A DNA stretch of 36,506 nt from Levilactobacillus lindianensis (lineage in GTDB: Bacteria; Bacillota; Bacilli; Lactobacillales; Lactobacillaceae): NCBI RefSeq assembly GCF_003946095.1, contig NZ_RHOD01000020.1, positions 1 through 36,506 of the forward strand, given 5' to 3'. Under the pieces are notes generated by a model. It was not told the origin of the DNA, searched no databases, and saw only the letters and a list, made by a program, of their open reading frames with translations. This document shows, in pieces, positions 11,726 to 19,518 of the stretch; positions within the stretch are counted from its first letter, which is position 1; each line of letters begins with the position of its first letter. The position numbers and the translations under genes were made by a program.

Positions 11726-11752
11726 TTAGCACTCAAACTAATCAAGTGCTAA
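11726..11752 (-). promoter_or_regulatory. CIRCE operator (HrcA binding site), proximal
   Basis: On the minus strand TTAGCACTT, nine bases, GAGTGCTAA: one position off the consensus 9-9-9 inverted repeat. It lies in the untranslated leader just after the inferred transcription start and before the hrcA Shine-Dalgarno sequence, the standard place. Confidence 0.96.
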
Positions 11753-11763
11753 GACACATATAT

Positions 11764-11792
11764 AATGTAGCAAAACCAGGTTTTGAAGTCAA
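11764..11792 (-). promoter_or_regulatory. Sigma-A promoter of the hrcA operon
   Basis: TTGACT (11792-11787), 17 bases, then TACATT (11769-11764) with the extended TGC in front. Transcription would start a few bases before the proximal CIRCE. Confidence 0.85.
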
Positions 11793-11809
11793 GAAATCTG
11801 GTAGGATTT

Positions 11810-11836
11810 TTAGCAATCAGTGGGATCAAGTGCTAA
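11810..11836 (-). promoter_or_regulatory. Second, degenerate CIRCE-like operator, distal
   Basis: On the minus strand TTAGCACTT, nine bases, GATTGCTAA. Each arm is one base off consensus and the 9-9-9 geometry is exact. It is upstream of the -35 and its centre is 84 bp from the centre of the proximal CIRCE. It shares the first twelve bases with that element. Confidence 0.7.
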
Positions 11837-11843
11837 TTTCAGT

Positions 11844-12794
11844 CTATTCGGCCGCTATCTGGGCAAAATAGGCCCGCGTATCCGCCTCATCTTTTTCCAG
11901 TTGTGTGACCAGCTCGTCGGCGCCGGCGAACTTAACCTGCCCCCGCAAGCGATGATGCCACTCTACTTCCACAGGTTCGCCGTAAAGGTTTCCTTGAAAA
12001 TCAAGCAGATTCATTTCGACGGTCACGGGGCGGTTATCACCAAAGGTGTCATTACGCCCGACCGACATCATGCCAGGATACCAAATGGCCCCGACTTTGA
12101 GTCGAGCCGTATAGACCCCAATCCCCGGTAACCATTCATCGTTAGGCGTCAAGATATTGGCCGTAGGGAACCCAATGGTCCGGCCACGAGCCTCGCCATG
12201 GACCACCGTTCCGGTCGTCCGGTAGAGGTAGCCCAGGAGGTCGTTCACCGTATCAATCTGACCCTGTTTCATCGCCGTGCGAATCCGTGTTGAGCTAATC
12301 TTATCGGCGTCACTGACCTGTTCGGCTACCGTTTCAACCACGAAACGCCCCTGGGCGTATTGTGGCAGGCGGGCCATCGTGGCCACGTCCTTCTTGCCAT
12401 AAGTGTGGTCAAATCCGGCCACCGCCACCACCGTGTGGAAAGCCACCAGGTAGTGGTCAACAAAGGCCTGAGGCGACTGAGCGGCGAACTCACCAGTATA
12501 GTTAACCAGAAAGACTCGATCGACCCCCATTCGTTCCAGTTGATTGAGCTTCCGGTCGGTGGGACTGAGGTACTTCTGATCGTCTCCGGTTAGGGCCCGG
12601 TAGACAATGGCTGGGTGATGATCATAGGTCAGAACAGCCAGCTTGACGTGTCGTTCTTGCGCCAAGGCTTTGGCTCGGCGAATCACGGCCTGGTGACCGC
12701 GATGTAGGCCATCAAAGAAGCCCATTGCGAGAACCACGGGCTCCGCCGGAATTTGGCGTGGGTCCAGTGGATGGTGAATCCGAATAATTTCCAT
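11844..12794 (-). CDS. ribF: Bifunctional riboflavin kinase / FAD synthetase RibF
   Basis: A 316-residue enzyme that phosphorylates riboflavin to FMN and adenylates FMN to FAD. The N-terminal nucleotidyltransferase domain has GFFDGLHRGH at 25-34 and ISSTRIR at 166-172. The C-terminal riboflavin kinase domain has GRTIGFPTAN at 204-213. AGAGGCG precedes the ATG. It lies 23 bases after truB, the usual partner. No terminator is seen between it and hrcA, so some read-through into the heat-shock operon is possible. No FMN riboswitch is present. Confidence 0.98.
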   Translation of the reverse strand: MEIIRIHHPLDPRQIPAEPVVLAMGFFDGLHRGHQAVIRRAKALAQERHVKLAVLTYDHHPAIVYRALTGDDQKYLSPTDRKLNQLERMGVDRVFLVNYTGEFAAQSPQAFVDHYLVAFHTVVAVAGFDHTYGKKDVATMARLPQYAQGRFVVETVAEQVSDADKISSTRIRTAMKQGQIDTVNDLLGYLYRTTGTVVHGEARGRTIGFPTANILTPNDEWLPGIGVYTARLKVGAIWYPGMMSVGRNDTFGDNRPVTVEMNLLDFQGNLYGEPVEVEWHHRLRGQVKFAGADELVTQLEKDEADTRAYFAQIAAE

Positions 12795-12817
12795 GTTTGA
12801 CGCCTCTTTCCAAAATC

Positions 12818-13726
12818 TTAGTCCACTGCAAACATTTTGAGTGGTTTATATTGCTGTTTTTCGGGTAAAAATTGATACAAACATTTCGTTGCCCCCGCAT
12901 AACTCAGGGCCACGATCGGGTCGGTAAGCCCCACTTGGGCCTGGTCAAGAAAGACCCCGTTCTTAACCAATCCCCACAGGCGCTCTGAAAGGGCCACGTG
13001 TGGATACTGGGTCAAGGCATAGTCAATTGGCCGTAAGATTGGCGACAGGTCCTCAGCGGCCATCGCAGCGGCCACCTCGTCCAAGGTAACGGCTTGCTCC
13101 AGGGTGAAGCCCCCGCTCTTGATCCGCGTGAGTGAGGCCATGACGGCTGGGACCCCTAGCTGGCGACCCAGGTCAACGGCTAAGGTTCGCACGTAGGTTC
13201 CTTTGGAACAAGCGATCTCAAATGCAACCGTTTGGGTCCCCTGTTCGGCATCAAAATCACCAGGTGTGGTGAGGTCAAAACGGGTGACCGTAATCGTTCG
13301 CGTCGGCCGCTCCACCGTCTCACCCGCACGGGCATACTCGTAGAGCTTGCGGCCGCGGACCTTAACCGCGGAGTACATCGGCGGTGTCTGTTGAATGGTT
13401 CCCGTCAGGGCTGCGGCGGCCTGAATCAATTGGTCGGCCGTAAAAGCTGCGGTCAACGGTCGCCGGTCGATCACATCCCCGTCTAAGTCTTCGGTCGTGG
13501 TGGCCAGGCCCAGGGTTAAGGTACCACGATAAATTTTCCCGGAACCCATGAGATAGGGAACCACCTTCGTCGCACTACCGATGCAGATGGGAAGGACCCC
13601 ATCTACGCTCGGGTCCAGCGTCCCGCTGTGCCCCACCTTCTTGGTATGCAGGATGTGGCGTAACTTTGCCACACAGTCAAAGCTTGTGAGTCCTCGTTCT
13701 TTATACAGGGGAATAATGCCATTCAT
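12818..13726 (-). CDS. truB: tRNA pseudouridine-55 synthase TruB
   Basis: A 302-residue enzyme that makes pseudouridine 55 in the T-loop of tRNAs. The catalytic aspartate is D38 in HSGTLDPSVDG. An N-terminal start MNGIIPLYKERG is chosen; the frame stays open 43 codons further upstream but that part runs through a strong terminator, and GGAGG lies 8 bases before this ATG. Followed closely by ribF. The terminator just upstream separates it from rbfA, and I cannot see a good promoter in the 36 bases between. Confidence 0.98.
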   Translation of the reverse strand: MNGIIPLYKERGLTSFDCVAKLRHILHTKKVGHSGTLDPSVDGVLPICIGSATKVVPYLMGSGKIYRGTLTLGLATTTEDLDGDVIDRRPLTAAFTADQLIQAAAALTGTIQQTPPMYSAVKVRGRKLYEYARAGETVERPTRTITVTRFDLTTPGDFDAEQGTQTVAFEIACSKGTYVRTLAVDLGRQLGVPAVMASLTRIKSGGFTLEQAVTLDEVAAAMAAEDLSPILRPIDYALTQYPHVALSERLWGLVKNGVFLDQAQVGLTDPIVALSYAGATKCLYQFLPEKQQYKPLKMFAVD

Positions 13727-13762
13727 AATGTCTTCCTCCATTTCAACGCTATCATTTGGGGC

Positions 13763-13797
13763 AAAAAAAGGCGCTGGTCCAATTGGACCAACGCCTT
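13763..13797 (-). terminator. Intrinsic terminator between rbfA and truB
   Basis: A 13-bp stem (AAGGCGTTGGTCC with GGACCAGCGCCTT, one wobble) around AATT is followed by seven T on the minus strand. It ends the rimP-nusA-infB-rbfA unit. Confidence 0.93.
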
Positions 13798-13817
13798 CCT
13801 GTTCTCTACAACCCGTG

Positions 13818-14171
13818 TTACTTTTCTTGGTGGTGGAGATCATTAAGCAATTCATCGATCCGACTACCGTAACGAACAGATGCGTCTTGTTCGAACGTTA
13901 GTTCCGGCGTCTTGTAGATGCTCAGCCGCGAACCAAGTTCGGAACGAATCAGTCCCGTAGCCTTCTTCAAGCCCTCTGCCGTCTTTTCGGCGGAAGAAGC
14001 CTTGTCCGATAAAATACTGTAGTAAATCGTCGCCTGTTGTAAATCACCGGTAACTTCGACACCGGTAACGGTGACGCCATCAACCCGTGGGTCGCGAACA
14101 CGTTTTAGTAAAATATCCGTAACTTCCCGTTGGATTTCTTGTTCCAACCGGCCAACTCGATATTGTGCCAT
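13818..14171 (-). CDS. rbfA: 30S ribosome-binding factor RbfA
   Basis: A 117-residue KH-like protein needed for late maturation of the 30S subunit and 16S rRNA 5' end. It opens MAQYRVGRLEQEIQREVTDI and has the family features RVRDPRV and an AXG-type kinked region near residues 70-90. GGAGG lies 9 bases before the ATG. It is 19 bases after infB, the standard order. Confidence 0.97.
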   Translation of the reverse strand: MAQYRVGRLEQEIQREVTDILLKRVRDPRVDGVTVTGVEVTGDLQQATIYYSILSDKASSAEKTAEGLKKATGLIRSELGSRLSIYKTPELTFEQDASVRYGSRIDELLNDLHHQEK

Positions 14172-14190
14172 GACTGTTTGCCTCCGATTT

Positions 14191-16602
14191 TTATTTAACA
14201 GGAACTTCCTTCATCACGTAGGCTTCGATCACATCGTCCACCTTAACGTCATTGTAGTTCTCAATCGTTAATCCTAATTCAAAGCCTTGCTTAACTTCCT
14301 TAGCGTCATCCTTGAACCGCTTGAGGGAGCCCAGCTTACCTTCGTAAATCACAACGCCGTCACGAATTAATCGGACGTCACTGTCGGACGTTACCTTACC
14401 ATCCGTAACCATTCCCCCAACGATCGTGCCGACCTTGGAAGCGTGGTAGATTTGACGAACTTCAACTTGACCAATAACTTCTTCCTTGTACGTTGGTTCA
14501 AGCAGACCCTTCATGGCCGTTTCGATTTCATCAATGGCATTGTAAATGACATTGTGCAAGCGAATATCAACCTTGTCGGAATCAGCCTGTGAACGTGCTT
14601 GTGGCGTAGGACGAACGTTAAACCCGATAATAATCGCGTCTGAGGCTTCGGCCAAGGTCACATCACTTTCGTTAATGGCCCCAACGGCGGAGTGAATGAT
14701 GTTCACCCGCACACCGGAAACTTCGATCTTCTTCAGGCTACCTGCCAAGGCTTCAACGGAACCTTGAACATCGGCCTTGATGATCACGTCAACTTCCTTC
14801 ATTTCGCCTTCCTTGAGGGAGTCGAAGAGGTTGTCCAACGTGACGTGACTGGTGTTCTTCCGGTCTTGAATCAAGGCTTCCTTAGCCCGTTCTTCTCCGG
14901 CAGCTCTGGCCGTCTTTTCATCATCGAAGACCACGAAACGGTCCCCGGCTTCAGGCACATCGCTCAACCCAGTAATTTCCACTGGCGTTGCCGGAACGGC
15001 GTCCTTGATACGGCGACCCCGTTCGTTAACCATGGTCCGGACACGCCCGAAGGTGTTCCCAACCACGATTGGATCCCCAACGTGTAAGGTCCCTTGTTGA
15101 ACCAACAATGTGGCCACGGAACCCTTACCTTGGTCCAAACGCGCTTCAATGACAGAACCGGCCCCATTTTGTTCTGGGTTAGCCTTTAATTCCAGCACTT
15201 CGGCTTGGAGCAAGATCATGTCGAGTAACTCATCAATGTTCTTCCCAAACTTCGCTGAGATTTCAACGAAGATGGTGTCGCCACCCCAGTCTTCAGGAAT
15301 TAATTCGTATTCTGTCAATTGTTCCATAACGTGGTTGGGGTTAGCACCAGGCTTATCGATCTTGTTAACGGCGACGATAATTGGGGTCCCGGCAGCCTTC
15401 GCATGGTGAATGGCTTCGATGGTTTGTGGCATCACACCATCATCAGCGGCAACCACCAGCACGGTGATATCGGTGATTTCAGCACCACGAGCCCGCATTT
15501 CGGTAAAGGCCGCGTGTCCTGGCGTATCCAAGAATGTAATGGTCTTATCGTTGTAGTGGACTTGGTAGGCCCCGATGGCTTGCGTGATCCCACCAGCTTC
15601 ACCAGCCGTGATGTGGGAGTGACGTAAGTGGTCCAATAAAGTCGTCTTACCATGGTCAACGTGTCCCATGATTGTGACCACCGGTGCGCGTGGAACCAAG
15701 TGGTCCGTGTTGGCCATCTCGGCATCGAAGAACTTATCGATATCGGTGACATCAACTTGAACCTTTTCTTGGGCTTCAATACCGTAATCATCAGCCAAGA
15801 TTTCAATCGTATCCTTGTCGAGGGATTGGTTTTGGTTAACCATGACACCCAACATGAATAACTTCTTAACAATTTCAGCAGATGAACGGTGCAAGATCTT
15901 TGCCAGGTCTTGGGCGTTCATCCCATCAGAGTAAACCAGAACATCTGGCAAAGCCTTGTTCTTACGCTCTGGAGCACCCTTGTGTTGGTTAACATCTTTA
16001 ATCCGTTGGTTCTTCTTGTAACGGTTATTGTTGTTCCGCCGCCGGTTGTTCCGGTTATTGCGGTTATTACGGCCGCCGCGGCTGTTGCTAGAACGGCGTC
16101 CATTACTATTATTCGTATTATTATTCAAACTTCCACCAAATCTGCCGGTGCCGGAATTATGTTGCTCTTGACGGTGACTTCCAGACTGGCTGTTATTTTT
16201 ATTAGTTTTGTGTTGCTGACCTTGCGGCTTGTTCTGACCGGACCGTTGGCTGGTCGCCTGTGACTTCGGCCGGCTGTTGCCATTGGCCTGGTGAGAGGCC
16301 TTGGCTTGGCCGTGGCTTTGTCCTGCTGGCTTGCCAGTTTGACTGGTCTTACCGGCTGGCTTAGCGGACCCAGTCGTCGACCGATGTTGTACTGGTCGTG
16401 CGGCTTGGGTCTTAGCAGGCTTGGCTTGAGATGCCGCTGGCTGCTTCTTAGAAAAAGCGGCCCGTAACTGACGTTCTTCGTTCTCGCCGAGCGTTGACAT
16501 GTGGTTTTTCACCGGAAAGCCTTTTTCTTCGGCCTTCGCGATGATTTGTTTACTGGAGACATTAATTTCTTTGGCGAGTTCATAAATTCGCTTTTTCCCC
16601 AT
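14191..16602 (-). CDS. infB: Translation initiation factor IF-2
   Basis: An 803-residue GTPase that brings initiator tRNA to the 30S subunit and promotes subunit joining. The N-terminal IF2_N helix bundle is at 1-55. Residues about 55-215 form a low-complexity linker: first Ala/Lys/Gln, then strongly Asn/Arg/Ser-rich (170-200). A second IF2_N-like segment near 220-275 precedes the G domain, with GHVDHGKTT at 313-321, DTPGH at 359-363 and NKID at 413-416. Domains II, III and C2 complete it. AGGAG precedes the ATG. Confidence 0.98.
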   Translation of the reverse strand: MGKKRIYELAKEINVSSKQIIAKAEEKGFPVKNHMSTLGENEERQLRAAFSKKQPAASQAKPAKTQAARPVQHRSTTGSAKPAGKTSQTGKPAGQSHGQAKASHQANGNSRPKSQATSQRSGQNKPQGQQHKTNKNNSQSGSHRQEQHNSGTGRFGGSLNNNTNNSNGRRSSNSRGGRNNRNNRNNRRRNNNNRYKKNQRIKDVNQHKGAPERKNKALPDVLVYSDGMNAQDLAKILHRSSAEIVKKLFMLGVMVNQNQSLDKDTIEILADDYGIEAQEKVQVDVTDIDKFFDAEMANTDHLVPRAPVVTIMGHVDHGKTTLLDHLRHSHITAGEAGGITQAIGAYQVHYNDKTITFLDTPGHAAFTEMRARGAEITDITVLVVAADDGVMPQTIEAIHHAKAAGTPIIVAVNKIDKPGANPNHVMEQLTEYELIPEDWGGDTIFVEISAKFGKNIDELLDMILLQAEVLELKANPEQNGAGSVIEARLDQGKGSVATLLVQQGTLHVGDPIVVGNTFGRVRTMVNERGRRIKDAVPATPVEITGLSDVPEAGDRFVVFDDEKTARAAGEERAKEALIQDRKNTSHVTLDNLFDSLKEGEMKEVDVIIKADVQGSVEALAGSLKKIEVSGVRVNIIHSAVGAINESDVTLAEASDAIIIGFNVRPTPQARSQADSDKVDIRLHNVIYNAIDEIETAMKGLLEPTYKEEVIGQVEVRQIYHASKVGTIVGGMVTDGKVTSDSDVRLIRDGVVIYEGKLGSLKRFKDDAKEVKQGFELGLTIENYNDVKVDDVIEAYVMKEVPVK

Positions 16603-16649
16603 ATCTTCACACTCCTTTAATTTCTGTCGATCACGAGAACGTCAGGCGG

Positions 16650-16955
16650 CTACTTAGCAAGTAATGTTTGTAACTTCCGGACGAATCCCGGATCTGTAAT
16701 TGCGATGACCGTGCGCGCTGACCCAATGGCCGTGCTCAACTGGTCTTTCGTAAAGTCTTCGTTTAATGGAACGTTATAACTCGTGGTCTTGTCGCGAAAT
16801 TGCTTCTGGCTACTCTGACCCGCATCACTTGCGAGTAAGACCAATTTGGCTGAACCATCCCGCACTGCGGCCAAGACAAAGGTCTCGCCGGTGGTCAGCT
16901 TACCTGCCCGCCGAACCAAACCTAGGAGTTGTAAGGCACGTTCGGAATTAGTCAT
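16650..16955 (-). CDS. ylxQ: YlxQ, L7Ae-family RNA-binding protein
   Basis: A 101-residue ribosomal-protein-L7Ae-like protein (kink-turn binder) of the nusA-infB cluster. Visible family features are LLGLVRRAGKLTTGE near the start and LVLLASDAGQSSQK. The ATG at 16955 overlaps the end of the rnpM gene by 8 bases and has no good Shine-Dalgarno sequence, which suggests translational coupling. An in-frame TTG 15 codons earlier is a less likely start. Confidence 0.92.
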   Translation of the reverse strand: MTNSERALQLLGLVRRAGKLTTGETFVLAAVRDGSAKLVLLASDAGQSSQKQFRDKTTSYNVPLNEDFTKDQLSTAIGSARTVIAITDPGFVRKLQTLLAK

Positions 16956-17244
16956 GATCGAATAATTCTCGTCGTGCTTGTTGGTGATCAACGTAGGCAA
17001 TCAAATCGTCATAGAATTGGTCATCGATCTTAACGTCAAACACGTGGTCAAAAGTTCGTTCCGCCTTAGCCCGCTTTGCAACGGCAACATCTAAAGCGAT
17101 GTAGGCCCCACGGCCGGATTGCTTTCCGGTCGGGTCAATGCTGACCTCTTGCTGTTGGTTGCGAACCACGCGAACCAACTGCTTCTTGGGTGCCATTTCT
17201 CCCGTTACAATATCTTTGCGTAACGGAACCTTACGTTGTTTCAT
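16948..17244 (-). CDS. rnpM: YlxR/RnpM family nucleic-acid-binding protein
   Basis: A 98-residue basic protein of the YlxR family, described in Bacillus as an RNase P modulator and also as a DNA-binding regulator. Family features are RKVPLRK at the start, EMAPKKQLVRVVR, and SGRGAYIA. The ATG at 17244 is taken because AGGAGG lies 10 bases upstream; a TTG three codons earlier is too close to that site. It lies between nusA and ylxQ, the usual order. Confidence 0.93.
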   Translation of the reverse strand: MKQRKVPLRKDIVTGEMAPKKQLVRVVRNQQQEVSIDPTGKQSGRGAYIALDVAVAKRAKAERTFDHVFDVKIDDQFYDDLIAYVDHQQARRELFDHD

Positions 17245-17271
17245 AAGCCCCAAACCTCCTTGAGATGGGTA

Positions 17272-18492
17272 TTATTCTGCCGTCGTGGAATCGTCGTCGC
17301 CAGCGTCCTCAGGGGCGTCTAACGGGGTTGCATCGTCGGCTGGTGTCACATCAGGTGCCACGTCTTCACTGTCAGCAACGGGGGCCGTTTGGTCCGGCGT
17401 TTCCTCGTCAGCGGGTGCGGCATCGGCAGTCGTGTCCTGGTCAGCTTCCATTATAGCAGACGCTTCGGATTCTGATTTAATATCAATCTTGTAACCTGTC
17501 AACTTAGCGGCTAACCGGGCATTTTGCCCCCGCTTACCGATTGCCAATGATAATTGGTAATCAGGAACGATAACTTCACAAGCCCGTTCGTTGTTGGGGT
17601 CAAAGATGACATCGAGCACTTCGGCGGGGTTCAAGGCGTTAGCGATGAACTTGGCTTCATCCTCGGTCCACTCAACGATATCCATGTTTTCGCCACCGAG
17701 TTCGTTAACGATCGTCTGAACCCGTTGCCCTCGAGGGCCAACACTGGTTCCGACGGGGTCGATGTCAGGGTTGTTCGAACGAACGGCAACCTTGGCTCTG
17801 TCCCCAGCTTCACGGGCAATCGCCATGATTTCAACGGTCCCGTCATAGATTTCAGGAACTTCTTCTTCGAACAGACGCTTCAATAAATCAGCGTGGGTCC
17901 GGCTAACGAAGACCTGTGGCCCCTTCGTAGCATTTTCCACGCGGGTCACGTAAACCTTGATACGGTCATGAATCCGGTAGGTTTCGTTAGGCATCTGGTC
18001 TTGACGACCCATGACAGCTTCCACCTTACCCAGACTCACGTAGACGAAACGAGAATCCTGCCGTTCAACTTCACCCGTTACGATTTCATTTTCGTATTGA
18101 CTGTATTGATCGTAGATAATGTTCCGTTCTGCTTCACGGACCCGTTGCAAGATAACTTGCTTAGCGGTCTGTGCGGCGATCCGACCAAAGTTCTTTGGGG
18201 TCACTTCAAACTTGATGTCATCGCCTAATTCGTAACCCTTGTTGATGGCCAAGGCCTCATCCAAGCCGACTTCCAAACGGGAATCGTAGACCTGGTCCAC
18301 AACCTTCTTCACGGCAAAGACATGAATGTTCCCCTTCTTCTGATCGAATTCGACTTCGACGTTTTGTGCTTGGTCATAGTTACGCTTGTAAGCAGACACT
18401 AAGGCTGCTTCTAAGGCGTCGATAACCACTGATTTTGCGATCTCTTTTTCCGTCTCGAGGACATCTAAGGCACCCAATAATTCTTTACTCAT
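17272..18492 (-). CDS. nusA: Transcription termination/antitermination factor NusA
   Basis: A 406-residue RNA-polymerase-associated factor that controls pausing, termination and antitermination. The N-terminal domain is at 1-125, an S1 domain at about 130-200 (SRFVYVSLGKVEAVM), KH1 around TSVGPRGQRVQ and KH2 around LAIGKRGQNARLA. The last 60 or so residues (343-406) are an Asp/Ala/Pro/Thr-rich acidic tail, making it about 35 residues longer than Bacillus NusA. AAGGAG lies 11 bases before the ATG. Second gene after rimP. Confidence 0.98.
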   Translation of the reverse strand: MSKELLGALDVLETEKEIAKSVVIDALEAALVSAYKRNYDQAQNVEVEFDQKKGNIHVFAVKKVVDQVYDSRLEVGLDEALAINKGYELGDDIKFEVTPKNFGRIAAQTAKQVILQRVREAERNIIYDQYSQYENEIVTGEVERQDSRFVYVSLGKVEAVMGRQDQMPNETYRIHDRIKVYVTRVENATKGPQVFVSRTHADLLKRLFEEEVPEIYDGTVEIMAIAREAGDRAKVAVRSNNPDIDPVGTSVGPRGQRVQTIVNELGGENMDIVEWTEDEAKFIANALNPAEVLDVIFDPNNERACEVIVPDYQLSLAIGKRGQNARLAAKLTGYKIDIKSESEASAIMEADQDTTADAAPADEETPDQTAPVADSEDVAPDVTPADDATPLDAPEDAGDDDSTTAE

Positions 18493-18516
18493 GTTGTGTT
18501 TCGCTCCTTAATTAAG

Positions 18517-18990
18517 TTAGAACTTGACAGCTAACCGGGCTTGGGCAATCGCATCACGTGGAATGGTTAACGTCTTGATGCGTCCCTTGAGGTTGACCTT
18601 AAGGTCTAGGGATTCTGCCTCTAATTTCTCCAAGGTTCCCTCGTAAACCTTGCTCTGACCAATCTTTTGATACAGGGAAACGTGGATGTAATCACCCACG
18701 GCCCGTTCAAAGTCGGCCGGCTTCTTCAATGGCCGCTCGGCACCCGGAGAGGATACTTCGAGAAAATAGGCCTGAGGAATGGGGTCTGGATCCAAACTAT
18801 CTAACTTCTCGGATAGTTCATCACTGACCATCGCACATTCCTCGATATTAATGCCTCCGGGCTTATCAATGTAGACCCGTAGGTACCAGCTTTTACCTTC
18901 TTTGACAAACTCCACGTCAACTAATTCAAACTGATGTTGCGCCACAATTGGCTGGGCTAGGGCCGTCACGGTCTCGACGACAGTACTCAA
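18517..18990 (-). CDS. rimP: Ribosome maturation factor RimP
   Basis: A 157-residue protein needed for 30S subunit maturation. Family features are [20 protein letters not shown] followed by DKPGG and the [11 protein letters not shown] segment. It starts with TTG: a GGAGG lies 9 bases upstream and the first in-frame ATG would remove about 50 conserved residues. First gene of the nusA cluster. Confidence 0.96.
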   Translation of the reverse strand: MSTVVETVTALAQPIVAQHQFELVDVEFVKEGKSWYLRVYIDKPGGINIEECAMVSDELSEKLDSLDPDPIPQAYFLEVSSPGAERPLKKPADFERAVGDYIHVSLYQKIGQSKVYEGTLEKLEAESLDLKVNLKGRIKTLTIPRDAIAQARLAVKF

Positions 18991-19019
18991 AGAATTCCGC
19001 CTCCTACATTTTTTCCATT

Positions 19020-19047
19020 AAAAAGAGTGAGCATAAACTGCTCACTC
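19020..19047 (-). terminator. Terminator-like hairpin upstream of rimP
   Basis: GAGTGAGC and GCTCACTC form a perfect 8-bp stem with a 7-base loop, followed by TTTTT on the minus strand. It ends the transcript of the small membrane-protein gene, but it also lies downstream of the best rimP promoter candidate, so it may act as an attenuator. Confidence 0.8.
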
Positions 19048-19076
19048 ATTTAATAACGAGTTTAACTACAACCACT

Positions 19077-19105
19077 ACTTTACTACACATGCCGCGGGAT
19101 TGCAA
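19077..19105 (-). promoter_or_regulatory. Candidate promoter of the rimP-nusA-infB operon
   Basis: TTGCAA (19105-19100), 17 bases, then TAAAGT (19082-19077). It is the best match in the gap between the small membrane-protein gene and rimP. Transcription from it would pass through the hairpin at 19047-19025 before reaching rimP. Confidence 0.4.
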
Positions 19106-19120
19106 CCGATCCGCCGGTGA

Positions 19121-19393
19121 CTAGAACTCCGTTACCAGCAGGATCACAAATCCCACAATCGTGATAAATTCAAATACTAAGAGATTCAGTCGATTCAATG
19201 CCATTTCCTTCAAACTCAAGGCCTTAATGGCTGTCAACACGAACGCTATCAAGAAGTAACCCACCACGACCGTCAGAAACGGGACGGCCGTGACGCTAGC
19301 TACTAGTCCACACAGAATGTAACCCAAACCAATCAGACAATAACCTGCCAGAAAAATCCACCCATCTGGTAACCTCGTAAAGTGCCGGAGCAT
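19121..19393 (-). CDS. Small membrane protein of unknown function
   Basis: Not recognised. The 90-residue product starting MLRHFTRLPDG is mostly hydrophobic, with three predicted membrane segments at about 14-34, 38-58 and 72-89, and one charged stretch between the last two (KALSLKEMALNR). A GTG three codons upstream is an alternative start; the ATG follows a weak GCGGGTG. It has its own promoter and is closed by a terminator, so it is a single-gene unit between polC and rimP. Confidence 0.75.
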   Translation of the reverse strand: MLRHFTRLPDGWIFLAGYCLIGLGYILCGLVASVTAVPFLTVVVGYFLIAFVLTAIKALSLKEMALNRLNLLVFEFITIVGFVILLVTEF

Positions 19394-19445
19394 GGTGAAC
19401 ACCCGCTTTCGTTAAAGTGATTAAAGTTCTTCGTTCCTCACTTTC

Positions 19446-19474
19446 ATTGTAACATACTTGGCGGTTGTTGTAAG
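19446..19474 (-). promoter_or_regulatory. Promoter of the small membrane-protein gene
   Basis: CTTACA (19474-19469), 17 bases, then TACAAT (19451-19446) preceded by TGT, an extended -10. Confidence 0.6.
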
Positions 19475-19518
19475 CGTTGCCATGGTGACTAAACCGGTTA
19501 TTGCTGGGTTGGGAAGGT

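Noticed and set aside
11781-11800. Possible CtsR operator near the hrcA promoter
   Set aside because: The AGTCAAGAAAT stretch covers only one half of the expected tandem heptad and coincides with the -35 box.
12795-13762. FMN riboswitch controlling ribF
   Set aside because: ribF lies 23 bases after truB and no FMN aptamer motifs are visible upstream.
15319-16263. Open frames of 100-146 codons overlapping infB on both strands
   Set aside because: They are shadows of the well-conserved IF-2 frame and the repetitive linker; no family features or starts.
16955-17000. Longer ylxQ starting at an upstream TTG
   Set aside because: It would overlap rnpM by about 50 bases with no ribosome site; the ATG with an 8-base overlap is the more usual coupled arrangement.
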